This document shows, one piece after another, positions 1-6,998 of a stretch of 11,093 nucleotides of DNA; the stretch's first letter is position 1; the number at the start of each line of letters is the position of its first letter. The stretch covers positions 1 to 11,093 of the forward strand of contig JAICXG010000079.1 in assembly GCA_025980625.1 (NCBI GenBank). The letters are read 5' to 3'. A program made the translations under genes and the position numbers. A model generated the notes under the pieces. The model searched no databases. It saw nothing but the letters and a program-made list of their open reading frames with translations, and was not told the origin of the DNA. Source of the DNA: Chthoniobacterales bacterium. Its GTDB lineage: Bacteria; Verrucomicrobiota; Verrucomicrobiia; Chthoniobacterales; UBA10450.

Positions 1-999
1 CCGGATCGCCGCCTCCCGCCGCGCTTTCGTCGCCTGCACCCGGCCACGAGTAGCGAAGCCGTCGAAGAGCGCCCAGGAACCGTTCACGCCGACGATATAG
101 CCGTGGTTGAACTCGCGCCCGAGCGTCGGGTCACGCTCGTTGTAGACTTCGTAGCCGCTAAAGATGTCGAACTTCGGCTTGGTCGCGCTGCGATCGAGCC
201 GGAGCTGTTCTTGCTCAATCGCGATGTCCGCATCGGCGGATCGCAGCTCCGGGCGCATTGCCTTGGCGTGGGCGAGGCAATCCGTCAGGTTGGGACGCCG
301 CGGCTCGTAAACGAGCTGGCCACTGATGTCGAAAGCCGGCTCGCCCGAAGCGCGGGGCGGCGCGCCTAACAATGCGCTGAGTTGCAGAAATGAATTCCGC
401 AGATCGGTCTGCGCCTGGATCAGCTCGGGCTGTTCATTGGCCAGCGAAACTTCAGCGCGGCGGACGTTCAACTCACCGACCGTGCCGGCACTGAATCGCT
501 CCCGCTGGCTTTTGAGTTCCTGCTGCAAAACGTCGACCGATTGTTCATGCACGTCGATGCGCTCTCGGTTGAGAAGAAGTTCGTTAAAAGCAAGCCGCAC
601 CTCCATCGTGACGCGAGCCACGACCGCCTCCAAGTCGGCTTCGGCTTTCTTCAGCTTGAGCTGCGCAATCGCGCTTTGGCTGGAAGTGGCGCCGCCGCTG
701 TAGAGTGACTCGACGATGCGAATGTTCACGTTGTAATCTTCGGGGCGGAGGTTGGTCTCGCCCTGGCGTTCGCGCCGCGCCCAGCGCCCGCGCGAGACGA
801 CCGAGGGGAGATAACCAGCGCGCGCCTCGACCAGGCCGGCCCGCGCCGCCTCGACTTTTTTCTGCGCGATCGCGATGTCCGGATTGTTGCTGCGGGCCAC
901 ACTAATCGCCTGCTCGATCGTGTAGCGCGCTGTTTCAGCGGCTGTCGCGGTCGTCGTTAGGGCAAAGACCGCTAAAACGAAACCCGCAGCCGGACGCAT
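1..999 (-). CDS. TolC-family outer-membrane efflux protein, N-terminal part (cut by window edge)
   Basis: The first 333 codons are present; the C-terminus lies beyond base 1. Residues 1-21 look like a signal peptide (hydrophobic FVLAVFALTTTATA, then AAE). The OEP repeat architecture follows: YTIEQAISVARSNNPDI near 26-42, GYLPSV at 62-67, the strand motif ESLYSGGATSSQ at 97-108, long heptad-like helices at about 105-210, RFSAGTVGELNVRRAEVSLA at 169-188, and the second-repeat strand GSWALFDGFATRGRVQATKA at 307-326. TolC-type proteins form trimeric outer-membrane/periplasmic channels for RND, ABC or MFS pumps, so partner pump genes probably lie to the left. The ATG at 999 has a GGGAG about 10 bases upstream. 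One copy of the dispersed octamer falls inside the signal-peptide codons (954-961), and a one-base variant lies at 365-372. Substrate unknown. Confidence 0.9.
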   Translation of the reverse strand, partial: MRPAAGFVLAVFALTTTATAAETARYTIEQAISVARSNNPDIAIAQKKVEAARAGLVEARAGYLPSVVSRGRWARRERQGETNLRPEDYNVNIRIVESLYSGGATSSQSAIAQLKLKKAEADLEAVVARVTMEVRLAFNELLLNRERIDVHEQSVDVLQQELKSQRERFSAGTVGELNVRRAEVSLANEQPELIQAQTDLRNSFLQLSALLGAPPRASGEPAFDISGQLVYEPRRPNLTDCLAHAKAMRPELRSADADIAIEQEQLRLDRSATKPKFDIFSGYEVYNERDPTLGREFNHGYIVGVNGSWALFDGFATRGRVQATKARREAAIR

Positions 1000-1067
1000 C
1001 CCGCTTTTTCTCCCAGCGTCGCGGTTTTTCGCAACAAAAATTCGTCCCAACCGGTGGTAATAGAAAG

Positions 1068-1079
1068 GGCAAACTTGCC
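1068..1079. promoter_or_regulatory. 12-bp inverted repeat in the divergent intergenic region
   Basis: GGCAA-AC-TTGCC is a perfect 5-bp inverted repeat with a 2-bp centre. It sits in the short non-coding stretch (1000-1111) between the divergent TolC-like and beta-propeller genes, where both promoters must lie. Its size and position suit a dimeric repressor site, but no clear -35/-10 pair could be placed around it. The regulatory role is inference only. Confidence 0.25.
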
Positions 1080-1111
1080 TTGATGTGGCCGGAGACGTTG
1101 TAGAGTTGAGG

Positions 1112-1771
1112 ATGAATGAACTGAGAAACCTGGAGCGGCATCCTGCGCCGATGGTGACGCCGCAGGCCCTGGCCTGGGATGGCAGGCAGCTTTGGATGAG
1201 TTCGCGCGACCTCGGCAGTTTCTACAGGCTTGAACTGCCGGGGCTGAAGATGGTCGAGGAGATCGACCCACCAGGCGTGGTCTGGGCCGCCGTCGCAACT
1301 GACGACGGTTGGCGTCTCACCATCGGCAAAGGAATGAATGACGATCGCTATATCTATCGCTACACAGTCACTGACGGCTTTACCAAGCTGTTTCCCTGTC
1401 CGGAGTTTACTGGCTCATATCTTAGCTTTGATGGGGAAAAGCTTTATCTAAGCCAGTGGTATAAAGGACTGCTTTTGCAAATGGATGATAGTGGAAAGAT
1501 TCTCGGTCAGATCGATGTCGGCGCAGAAGTGTGTGGTCACACCTTTGCCGAGGGCGCGATTTACGTCCTGCGCGGCCGGGAGAACAAAGACGCGCCGGAG
1601 CTAGACGAAGAGTGGCGAATCGCGCGGCTTGATCCGCAGGAGGAGAAACCTGCGGTGCAAGATATCGCGGCGATTCGTTTCGCCGCCCGCTCACTGACAT
1701 TTGACGGCAGGAGATTCTGGTCGAATCATCGCGCAGCGAACGAAACTATCTCTTTCGCGCTGCCTGCCTAA
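1112..1771 (+). CDS. beta-propeller-like hypothetical protein
   Basis: A 219-aa protein without signal peptide or membrane segment, so probably cytoplasmic. It carries a recurring blade-like motif, [hydrophobic]-x-[FW]-D-G-x-x-[LF]-[WY]-x-S: AWDGRQLWMS at 21-30, SFDGEKLYLS at 105-114 and TFDGRRFWSN at 197-206. Each is followed by a strand ending in a hydrophobic-x-x-hydrophobic pattern. This spacing is typical of NHL/YncE/glutamine-cyclotransferase-like beta-propellers, but the protein is short for a full six-blade ring. No catalytic signature is recognised, and I do not assign a function. The ATG at 1112 follows a weak AGAG/GAGG. A GTG at 1085 would add nine residues (VAGDVVELR) and cannot be excluded. 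It is the only convincing plus-strand gene. Its stop codon lies inside a copy of the dispersed octamer (1767-1774). Confidence 0.7.
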   Translation: MNELRNLERHPAPMVTPQALAWDGRQLWMSSRDLGSFYRLELPGLKMVEEIDPPGVVWAAVATDDGWRLTIGKGMNDDRYIYRYTVTDGFTKLFPCPEFTGSYLSFDGEKLYLSQWYKGLLLQMDDSGKILGQIDVGAEVCGHTFAEGAIYVLRGRENKDAPELDEEWRIARLDPQEEKPAVQDIAAIRFAARSLTFDGRRFWSNHRAANETISFALPA

Positions 1772-1883
1772 CGAGCATAAGTCATCCCGCAGGGTGATCA
1801 CCATGAGCCGGCGCAGCGGTAACTGGTTTGTCGGGTCACAAACGATGCCGCAAGCACCGGCAGGACCGATCCAGCTCTGATGC
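1772..1883. other. convergent intergenic region with a weak hairpin
   Basis: This is the 112-base gap between the convergent ends of the beta-propeller gene and bshA. It contains GTTTGT (1826-1831) and ACAAAC (1838-1843), a perfect 6-bp stem with a 6-base loop, and the 8-bp palindrome GTGATCAC (1795-1802). Neither is followed by a clear T-tract on either strand, so a bidirectional terminator is possible but weakly supported. An octamer copy sits at each end in the same orientation (1767-1774 and 1883-1890), overlapping the two stop codons. Confidence 0.3.
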
Positions 1884-3023
1884 CTAACGAATCGTCCGGC
1901 GATAGAGCGCTTCGTAGCGGGGAACGATCTGCTCCGCGGTGAAATACGTCTCGGCCCGACGCCGCCCGTTTGCCCCCAGCGCCTGCGCTCGCGCCGGCGA
2001 ACCTGCGAGCAAGGATAGTGATCGCGCCATCGCCTCGATATCGCCGAACGGATGGAGCAAGCCGCACTCGCCGTCGACCACCACCTCCGGAATGCCGCCG
2101 ACTTGGAACGCCACCACCGGTTTGCCATAGAAGAGAGTCTCGAGAATGCTCAGCCCGAAGCTCTCGTGTTCAGAGCTATAAAGCCCCGCATCCGCCGCCA
2201 GGAGATAATCTTCTACCTCGCGTACGCCTTCTTTCACGATCACGCGCTCGCGCAATCTCAGCTCATCGAGCAGCGATTCGTAGGGCGCGAATGGACTCCC
2301 GGCCACGACCAGGAGCCGCAAAGGACGCGCGCTCCGGGCCGCGGCGAAACTCCGCAGGAGGAGATCGATTCGTTTCAGTGGGCGAACATTCGAAATGTGG
2401 ACGGCGAGAAACTCGTTAGGCGCGACCCCCAGCTCGGCCCGCACTTCTTCACGGGTGCGCGTGCGGGGCGAAGGGACAAAGAAGTTCTCGATCACCTCCA
2501 CCGGGCGCTCGATTGCGAAGGTGGCGAGCGTTTCGCCGCGCAAACTTTGCGAGACCGTCGTGATCGCGTCCGAGTGCGCGAGCGCGTGTTCGATCGCCGG
2601 ACGATAACCCGCGTCCTGCCCGAGTAAGGTGGTGTCGGTGCCGTGCAAGGTGGTGATAATCTTCGGCCGATGCGCGCGGGAAGACGCGAGCATCTGCACC
2701 GCGAGGTAGGCAGCGGTCGCGTGCGGCACGGCGTAGTGGACATGAAAGAGATCGAGCCGCTCGGCCTGGGCAACTTCAGCCATCCGCACGGCCAGCGGCA
2801 GGGTGTAGTCGGGATAGGTAAAAAGGCTGTATTCGTTCACTACCACTTTGTGAAACGAGATACCGGGCTGGGTGAGATCGAGCCGCACAGGCAAGGCCGA
2901 GCTGAAGAAGTGGACGCGGTGCCCGCGCTGCGCCAGCTCCGAACCGAGCGCCGTCGCGAGAATGCCGCTCCCGCCAATGAGCGGATAGCAGGTGATGCCG
3001 ATGTCGAGTGACCGCTCGGCCAT
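1884..3023 (-). CDS. bshA: N-acetyl-alpha-D-glucosaminyl L-malate synthase BshA
   Basis: First step of bacillithiol synthesis: a GT-B fold, family-4 glycosyltransferase that transfers GlcNAc from UDP-GlcNAc to L-malate in the cytoplasm. The 379 aa match the usual family length. Diagnostic stretches are TCYPLIGGSGILATALGSEL (11-30, the BshA form of the N-terminal glycine-rich loop), HVHYAVPHATAAYLA (94-108), TTLHGTDTTLLG (124-135), the hinge-side NVRPLKRIDLLL (212-223), and the donor-site EX7E motif from E287 to E295 in SEHESFGLSILE. GGIPEVVVDGECGLLHP follows at 309-325. The ATG at 3021-3023 lies one base after the bshB1 stop, so the two are translationally coupled. The TAG stop is embedded in a dispersed-octamer copy. 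Identification is secure because bshB1 and a bshC-like gene lie directly upstream. Confidence 0.93.
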   Translation of the reverse strand: MAERSLDIGITCYPLIGGSGILATALGSELAQRGHRVHFFSSALPVRLDLTQPGISFHKVVVNEYSLFTYPDYTLPLAVRMAEVAQAERLDLFHVHYAVPHATAAYLAVQMLASSRAHRPKIITTLHGTDTTLLGQDAGYRPAIEHALAHSDAITTVSQSLRGETLATFAIERPVEVIENFFVPSPRTRTREEVRAELGVAPNEFLAVHISNVRPLKRIDLLLRSFAAARSARPLRLLVVAGSPFAPYESLLDELRLRERVIVKEGVREVEDYLLAADAGLYSSEHESFGLSILETLFYGKPVVAFQVGGIPEVVVDGECGLLHPFGDIEAMARSLSLLAGSPARAQALGANGRRRAETYFTAEQIVPRYEALYRRTIR

Positions 3024-3024
3024 T

Positions 3025-3741
3025 TCAGAAGAGACGGACTGAGGCAGGCAAGGCGGCCAGGTCTCCGATCAGGAAATCAGCGACTGGATAGAGCGCCTGG
3101 GCGTATTCCACTCCGGTCGTTAGGCCGAGGAGCCGGGCGCGGGCCGTCTGCAGCTCGACGTAGCGACGGGTGCGGAGCTGCGTGGCGTGGCATTCCATCA
3201 ACTCCACCCAGCGTTCGAAGTGCGCGCCAAGATCAACCAAAAGCTTCGCCCCGTCGTTAGGCGGCTCCGCCCCGGGTGTAATCGCATATTCCAAATGATG
3301 TTTGATCGCATGCGCTGGCAGATCGCGCAGATCTTCGAGACCGCCGTAGCGCGCCAGTCGGGCTGCATTGCGACATAGCTGACTAACGACAACATGATCG
3401 GGATGCTGGTCGCCGGCGGACGTTGGCGAAAGCAGCACTCCGGGCCGCAGTTTTCTGATCACGCGCGCGATCGTAAGTTGGTTCGCGGCGGAAATTTCCA
3501 GCCGGCAATCACCGCCAAGCTCAAGGAAGTCGATTGTGCCATTGAGCAGCTTCGCCGCCTTTTGCGCTTCCGCTTCACGTTCTTCCGGCGAGCCGTTCGT
3601 GCCCGCTTCCCCGCGCGAGCAAATGCAGAGCGCGATCGCGCTTCCCCGGGCCGCTTCCGCGAGCAAGATGCCGCCGCAGCCAAACTCGATGTCATCGGGA
3701 TGGGCGCCAATCGCCAGGATCGTGAGCTTGGAATCAGACAT
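3025..3741 (-). CDS. bshB1: bacillithiol biosynthesis deacetylase BshB1
   Basis: A zinc-dependent PIG-L/LmbE-superfamily deacetylase that removes acetyl from GlcNAc-malate to give GlcN-malate, the second step of bacillithiol synthesis. It has 238 aa, normal for BshB1. The metal-site motifs are AHPDD (13-17; H14, D17) and QHPDH (112-116; H113, H116). The substrate-loop SRGEAGTNGSPEEREAEA (42-59) and ELGGDCRLE (74-82) are characteristic of the family. The ATG at 3741 is chosen because MSDSKLTILAIGAHPDD gives the canonical N-terminus. A longer reading from 3807 would add 22 unrelated residues that lie entirely inside the upstream bshC-like gene. The start overlaps the end of that gene by 8 bases (ATGTCTGA). 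No Shine-Dalgarno site is seen, so expression probably depends on coupling. Confidence 0.94.
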   Translation of the reverse strand: MSDSKLTILAIGAHPDDIEFGCGGILLAEAARGSAIALCICSRGEAGTNGSPEEREAEAQKAAKLLNGTIDFLELGGDCRLEISAANQLTIARVIRKLRPGVLLSPTSAGDQHPDHVVVSQLCRNAARLARYGGLEDLRDLPAHAIKHHLEYAITPGAEPPNDGAKLLVDLGAHFERWVELMECHATQLRTRRYVELQTARARLLGLTTGVEYAQALYPVADFLIGDLAALPASVRLF

Positions 3742-4504
3742 CGGGAAGATAGGCGCGATCGGACTCGACGATTTCGTCGCGAGCGATGAATTGGACGCCC
3801 GGCGCATCGCCCATGTTCAGATATTTGATCTCGCTCGCGCCGGCGACGTAATGCGTGCAGTGGATAACCGACTGCATCCAACGCAATCGCGTATCCCGCG
3901 TCGGACTGATTTGCGCCGCTTCGATTGGCTGGAGCGGCAGCCGAATAAAGGAATCTCCGCCTTTGTGCAAAAGGAAGGCGTCGCGACCCACGCGCGCGCG
4001 CACCAGTTCGCCCTCGAGCTTCACATCGACAAAGTAATCGTCGACCGCACAGGCGCGGCGTCGGAACTCGGGGTCGCCTGAGCGCTCCACACGGACACCG
4101 TCGAGCAGACCGAGTCGCCGATACATCTCCAGGCAAAAATCGGCCACGGTGTCGGCTTGCACGGCCTTGAACTCGTCGACCCAATGTCGCGCGACGAGAT
4201 TCGGCAACTGCCGCGCGACGCTCGCCTGCCAACCGGGCAGGATCCGTTTTGCAAAGAGCGGCGAGAACTCCCGTTGCAGTTTGTTTTCAAATTTGAAGTT
4301 GATCCGGTGCTCGCGTCCGCTCCGGCGATCCCGCAGGATCGTGATCGTCTCGCGCGGATCGTGATCGCTGTCGTGATAAAAAAAGACGATCTCGCCGCCG
4401 ATCTCATGTTGCAGCCGGCGCGCGGTCTGAATTTTTGAGAAGAGAAAGCGGCGCGGGAAAATCCCGCAGGGTTGTTGTCCGAAACAGATCACCGGCAAGC
4501 CCAC
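3734..4504 (-). CDS. short BshC-like protein, putative bacillithiol cysteine-adding enzyme
   Basis: Canonical BshC (PF10079, roughly 530 aa) adds cysteine to GlcN-malate, the last step of bacillithiol synthesis. This 256-aa protein carries what look like its core signatures. CFGQQPCGIF (7-16) matches the BshC GQQ-x-G-x-x loop, and the helix SKIQTARRLQHEI (23-35) follows. YHDSDHDPRE (43-52) matches the BshC EDHDFEE loop, and HYVAGASEIKYL (218-229) matches the GGPGEIAY motif. The protein ends shortly afterwards, so the long C-terminal helical/coiled-coil dimerisation region and much of the linker are absent. The frame is intact. The GTG start at 4504 is set by GGAG at 4512-4515 (7-base spacing) and lies 3 bases after the symporter stop. 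Its place between the symporter and bshB1 supports the pathway role. Activity is inferred, and loss of catalytic function is possible. Confidence 0.68.
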   Translation of the reverse strand: MGLPVICFGQQPCGIFPRRFLFSKIQTARRLQHEIGGEIVFFYHDSDHDPRETITILRDRRSGREHRINFKFENKLQREFSPLFAKRILPGWQASVARQLPNLVARHWVDEFKAVQADTVADFCLEMYRRLGLLDGVRVERSGDPEFRRRACAVDDYFVDVKLEGELVRARVGRDAFLLHKGGDSFIRLPLQPIEAAQISPTRDTRLRWMQSVIHCTHYVAGASEIKYLNMGDAPGVQFIARDEIVESDRAYLPDV

Positions 4505-4507
4505 AGG

Positions 4508-6178
4508 TTATCTCCGCGAGAAGGCGCTTCTCTCGAGGACCGCCGATAGCAGGCAAACCGCGGCACAACCAATGAGATTGTACCAGAGATAGCCAATTTT
4601 CGTGCTGTAAAACAAAACCAGCACGAAGGCCTGCGATAGGATCGCGGCGAAGAAAACGGCCGAGCCCCTAACGAACCGCAGGAAAAACGCGACCAAAAAA
4701 ATTCCAAGAATACTTCCGTAAAAAATCGAGCCGAGAATGTTGATCGCCTGGATCAGGTTTTCGACCAGATTGGCAAAGAGGGCGAAGGAGATCGCGACTC
4801 CGCCCCAGAGCGCGGTGCACAATTCGGAGACGAAAAGGTAATGCGCCTCGGATGCGTCGGGGCGCAAGAGGGGCCGGTAAAAGTCCACCACCGTGGTCGA
4901 GCCGAGAGCGTTTAGCTCGGAGGCGCTCGAGGACATCGCTGCGCAAAAAATCACCGCGATGAGTAAGCCGATCACCCCGTGCGGCAGATAACGCAAAACG
5001 AAACTGATAAAGACGTAGTCGGCATCGTTGGTCTCCAGCTTTGGATCGGCCGCTTTCAGGGTTTGCTTCACCTCACTGCGAATGCTTTCGAGGTGTTGCT
5101 GCGTTTGCCTAACGAATGCCCCAGCCGCCGGCGATTTCGGTTCCTTCGTCAGGCGATGAACCGCGGCCGCTTGTTCCGCGAAGGCCAAGTCGTAGCGGGC
5201 CTGGAGCGCGGCCAACTGCGGTCCGTGCGCGCCCTGCTCGGCCCGGGCCAGGATCGGGCGATTGAAAAAGAGCGGCGGCTTTTCGAATTGATAGAAAACG
5301 AACACCATCACTCCAGTGAAGAGAATGAAAAACTGCATCGGCACCTTCAGAATCGCGTTGAAAAGCAGCCCGAAGCGGCCGGCGGTGAGCGAGCCGCCCG
5401 CGAGGTAACGCTGGACCTGCGACTGGTCGGTTCCGAAATAGGAGAGCGCGAGGAAAAACCCCCCGAGCAGGCCCGACCAAAACGTGTAGCGCCGATGCGG
5501 GTCGACCGAGAAATCGACCGCATCCAGCTTCCCCATCTTGCCCGCGAGCGATACCGCGTCGAGAAACGAAACGTCGGGCGGAAGGCGGTTGATGATCATC
5601 CCGAACGCCACTGCCATCCCGGCGAGCATCACGGCCATTTGCCATTTCTGGGTGTGACTGACGGCAATCGTGCCGCCCGAGGTGGTGTAGACGACAACGA
5701 AAAGTCCGGAGAGCAGGATCGTCAGGTCCAGGCGCCAGCCGAGGAGTGCGGAGAGAATGATCGCGGGCGCGTAGATCGTGATCCCGGCCGCCAGCCCGCG
5801 CTGAAGGAGAAAGAGAAATGCGCCTAACAATCGCGTCTTCTGGTCAAAACGTTGCCCGAGATACTCGTAGGCCGTGACGACGTGCAGCCGGTGATAAATC
5901 GGGATAAAGACCGCACAGACCACGATGAGCGCGAAGGGCAGACCGAAATAATTTTGCAGGAAACTCATCCCGCTCTCGTAAGCCTGCCCCGGAGTGGAGA
6001 GGAACGTGACTGCGCTTGCCTGCGTCGCCATGACCGAGAGCCCGATCGTTCCCCAGCGAATGCTGGCGTCGCCTTGGAGATAATGCCCGAGATCGTGATC
6101 GGCGCGCGTTTTCCACCAACCGTAGAGCGCGATCAAGAGCAGCGTGCCGAGAAGCACGACGTAATCGAGGCCGCTCAC
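4508..6178 (-). CDS. sodium:solute symporter (SSS family)
   Basis: A 556-aa inner-membrane transporter with about 13 hydrophobic spans starting at residues 5-21 (DYVVLLGTLLLIALYGW). SSS hallmarks are SVMATQASAVTFLSTPGQAYE (48-68, lining the sodium and substrate sites), YFGTDQSQVQRYLAGG (247-262) and AAMSSSASELNALGSTTVVDFYRPL (413-437, including the Na2-site serines). A charged, Ala/Gln/Glu-rich extramembrane loop at about 302-385 separates two spans. It is longer than in a typical SSS protein and probably helical. The substrate cannot be read from sequence. The GTG start (6176-6178) overlaps the stop of a 47-aa membrane protein by four bases (GTGA), and the short BshC-like gene starts 3 bases after its stop. 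The coupling implies a link to bacillithiol synthesis, but the transported solute is unknown. Confidence 0.92.
   Translation of the reverse strand: MSGLDYVVLLGTLLLIALYGWWKTRADHDLGHYLQGDASIRWGTIGLSVMATQASAVTFLSTPGQAYESGMSFLQNYFGLPFALIVVCAVFIPIYHRLHVVTAYEYLGQRFDQKTRLLGAFLFLLQRGLAAGITIYAPAIILSALLGWRLDLTILLSGLFVVVYTTSGGTIAVSHTQKWQMAVMLAGMAVAFGMIINRLPPDVSFLDAVSLAGKMGKLDAVDFSVDPHRRYTFWSGLLGGFFLALSYFGTDQSQVQRYLAGGSLTAGRFGLLFNAILKVPMQFFILFTGVMVFVFYQFEKPPLFFNRPILARAEQGAHGPQLAALQARYDLAFAEQAAAVHRLTKEPKSPAAGAFVRQTQQHLESIRSEVKQTLKAADPKLETNDADYVFISFVLRYLPHGVIGLLIAVIFCAAMSSSASELNALGSTTVVDFYRPLLRPDASEAHYLFVSELCTALWGGVAISFALFANLVENLIQAINILGSIFYGSILGIFLVAFFLRFVRGSAVFFAAILSQAFVLVLFYSTKIGYLWYNLIGCAAVCLLSAVLERSAFSRR
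4512..4515 (-). promoter_or_regulatory. ribosome binding site fixing the GTG start of the short BshC-like gene
   Basis: Minus-strand GGAG ends 7 bases before the GTG at 4502-4504. It is one of the few clear Shine-Dalgarno sites in the block. It lies within the last codons of the symporter gene and shows that the 256-aa protein starts here rather than being a fragment of a longer frame. Confidence 0.6.
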
Positions 6179-6318
6179 AAGAACCAGCGACTAACGAAAA
6201 AGAAAAAGCCAACCTCGAGGATGAAAATGGCGACGACCGCGAGATAAGCGTTGCGCCACAAACCGAAGAGCGGGACGCGATCTCGTTTTCCGGCCCGTTT
6301 CTGAGATGACTCTGTCAC
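6175..6318 (-). CDS. 47-aa single-span membrane protein, candidate symporter accessory subunit
   Basis: A short open frame starts at GTG 6316-6318 and ends with TGA at 6175-6177, overlapping the symporter GTG by four bases. An in-frame TGA two codons upstream limits the start. The product has a basic, polar N-terminus (VTESSQKRAGKRDRVPLFGL, 1-20), then WRNAY and one continuous hydrophobic span at about 25-42 (YLAVVAIFILEVGFFFFV). It ends in SRWFL. The positive N-terminus predicts N-in, C-out topology. Some sodium symporters, such as the acetate permease system with its DUF485 partner, have small membrane proteins encoded immediately upstream; no homology to those is claimed. Only a weak GGA lies upstream of the start. 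One variant octamer (ACTAACGA) falls in its last codons. Confidence 0.6.
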   Translation of the reverse strand: MTESSQKRAGKRDRVPLFGLWRNAYLAVVAIFILEVGFFFFVSRWFL

Positions 6319-6339
6319 GCGTCAGCTTGTTCCAGTTTG

Positions 6340-6762
6340 TCAGGCCCGAATGACCGTGACTAAATCGTCGTCTGTCGCGTGCGCCGGTACTCTCGTGTCA
6401 AAGGTAATGAGCCGGCCCTTTTGCTTCTGCGCAAGAGCAACGAGATAGGCGTCGTTCACCTGCTCGTGGCCTAACGCCTGCAAAAAAAACCGCGGCGTCC
6501 TGGCTTCTGGCGAGGGCCAGAAACGATGTTGTTTGTGGCGAACAAGATCGGCCAGAAGTGCGGCCGCGTCCGACGGGCGCACTGCTCGCGGCGTGAAAGC
6601 TGGATTGGACGAAAGCCGGACAAATCCGAGCTGGGTGAGGGCACAGGTCGCCCATCCATGCCTTGCTTCCGCGCCAAACCAGCGATGGGCGGCTGCATGA
6701 AATTGATGATTGGGCCAAACGAGCGCGACGAGCACGTTCGTATCCAGCAATCCGACCTTCAC
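6340..6762 (-). CDS. vapC: VapC-type PIN-domain toxin (Mtu PIN subfamily)
   Basis: A 140-aa PIN-domain ribonuclease, the toxin half of a type II module. LLDTNVLVALVWPNHQFHAAA (5-25) carries the first metal ligand D7 and N9. WATCALTQLGFVRLSSNP (37-54) is the signature of the actinobacterial-type PIN subfamily, in which Q replaces the usual glutamate. QVNDAYLVALAQ (101-112) supplies D104, and LITFDTRV (118-125) supplies D122. The length is normal and the frame intact, so the catalytic acidic cluster appears complete. RNA target unknown. The GTG start overlaps the antitoxin stop by four bases (GTGA). Only 21 bases separate its stop from the small membrane-protein start, so read-through into the symporter-bsh genes is likely unless internal promoters exist. 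Confidence 0.9.
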   Translation of the reverse strand: MKVGLLDTNVLVALVWPNHQFHAAAHRWFGAEARHGWATCALTQLGFVRLSSNPAFTPRAVRPSDAAALLADLVRHKQHRFWPSPEARTPRFFLQALGHEQVNDAYLVALAQKQKGRLITFDTRVPAHATDDDLVTVIRA

Positions 6763-6989
6763 AAGCGATCTTCCGCGAGCAGCTTTTGCGCACGATCGCC
6801 CGGGATGATCGGCGCATCGGCATCAACCTGGAAAACAGGCAAGCCGTTCTTGCGCGTCGCGGCGGCTCGCCTCTGCAAGGCTTGGCGAATAAGGCGTGAA
6901 ACCACCTGCCCCAGGTTTTTTCCCGTCGAGCGAGCCAGACTTTGCACCGCCTCGAAGACATCGTCGTCCAAAGAAAGGGTTGTGCGCAT
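6759..6989 (-). CDS. vapB: VapB-type ribbon-helix-helix antitoxin
   Basis: A 76-aa protein with an N-terminal ribbon-helix-helix (MetJ/Arc/CopG) DNA-binding fold. The strand MRTTLSLDDDV (1-11) is followed by helix FEAVQSLARSTG and the second helix LGQVVSRLIRQALQRR. The C-terminal part (about 45-76: GLPVFQVDADAPIIPGDRAQKLLAEDRL) is the expected toxin-binding tail. Antitoxin precedes toxin, with stop and start codons sharing four bases, the standard VapBC arrangement. As a family rule the antitoxin, or the complex, represses its own promoter; two tandem 8-bp repeats just upstream of its ATG fit such an operator. It begins 38 bases after the PIG-L stop. No Shine-Dalgarno site is visible. Confidence 0.9.
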   Translation of the reverse strand: MRTTLSLDDDVFEAVQSLARSTGKNLGQVVSRLIRQALQRRAAATRKNGLPVFQVDADAPIIPGDRAQKLLAEDRL

Positions 6990-6998
6990 GTGATACGG

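Noticed and set aside
1826..1843. Rho-independent terminator in the convergent gap
   Set aside because: The 6-bp stem is short and has no T-tract on either strand; it is kept only as a note within the intergenic feature.
3742..3807. A 22-residue N-terminal extension of BshB1
   Set aside because: The extra residues are unlike the family, lie inside the preceding gene, and the ATG at 3741 gives the canonical N-terminus.
4979..5827. A 282-codon plus-strand open frame
   Set aside because: It is antisense to the symporter, whose transmembrane pattern and SSS signatures are unmistakable. The shadow product is highly charged with no domain-like pattern.
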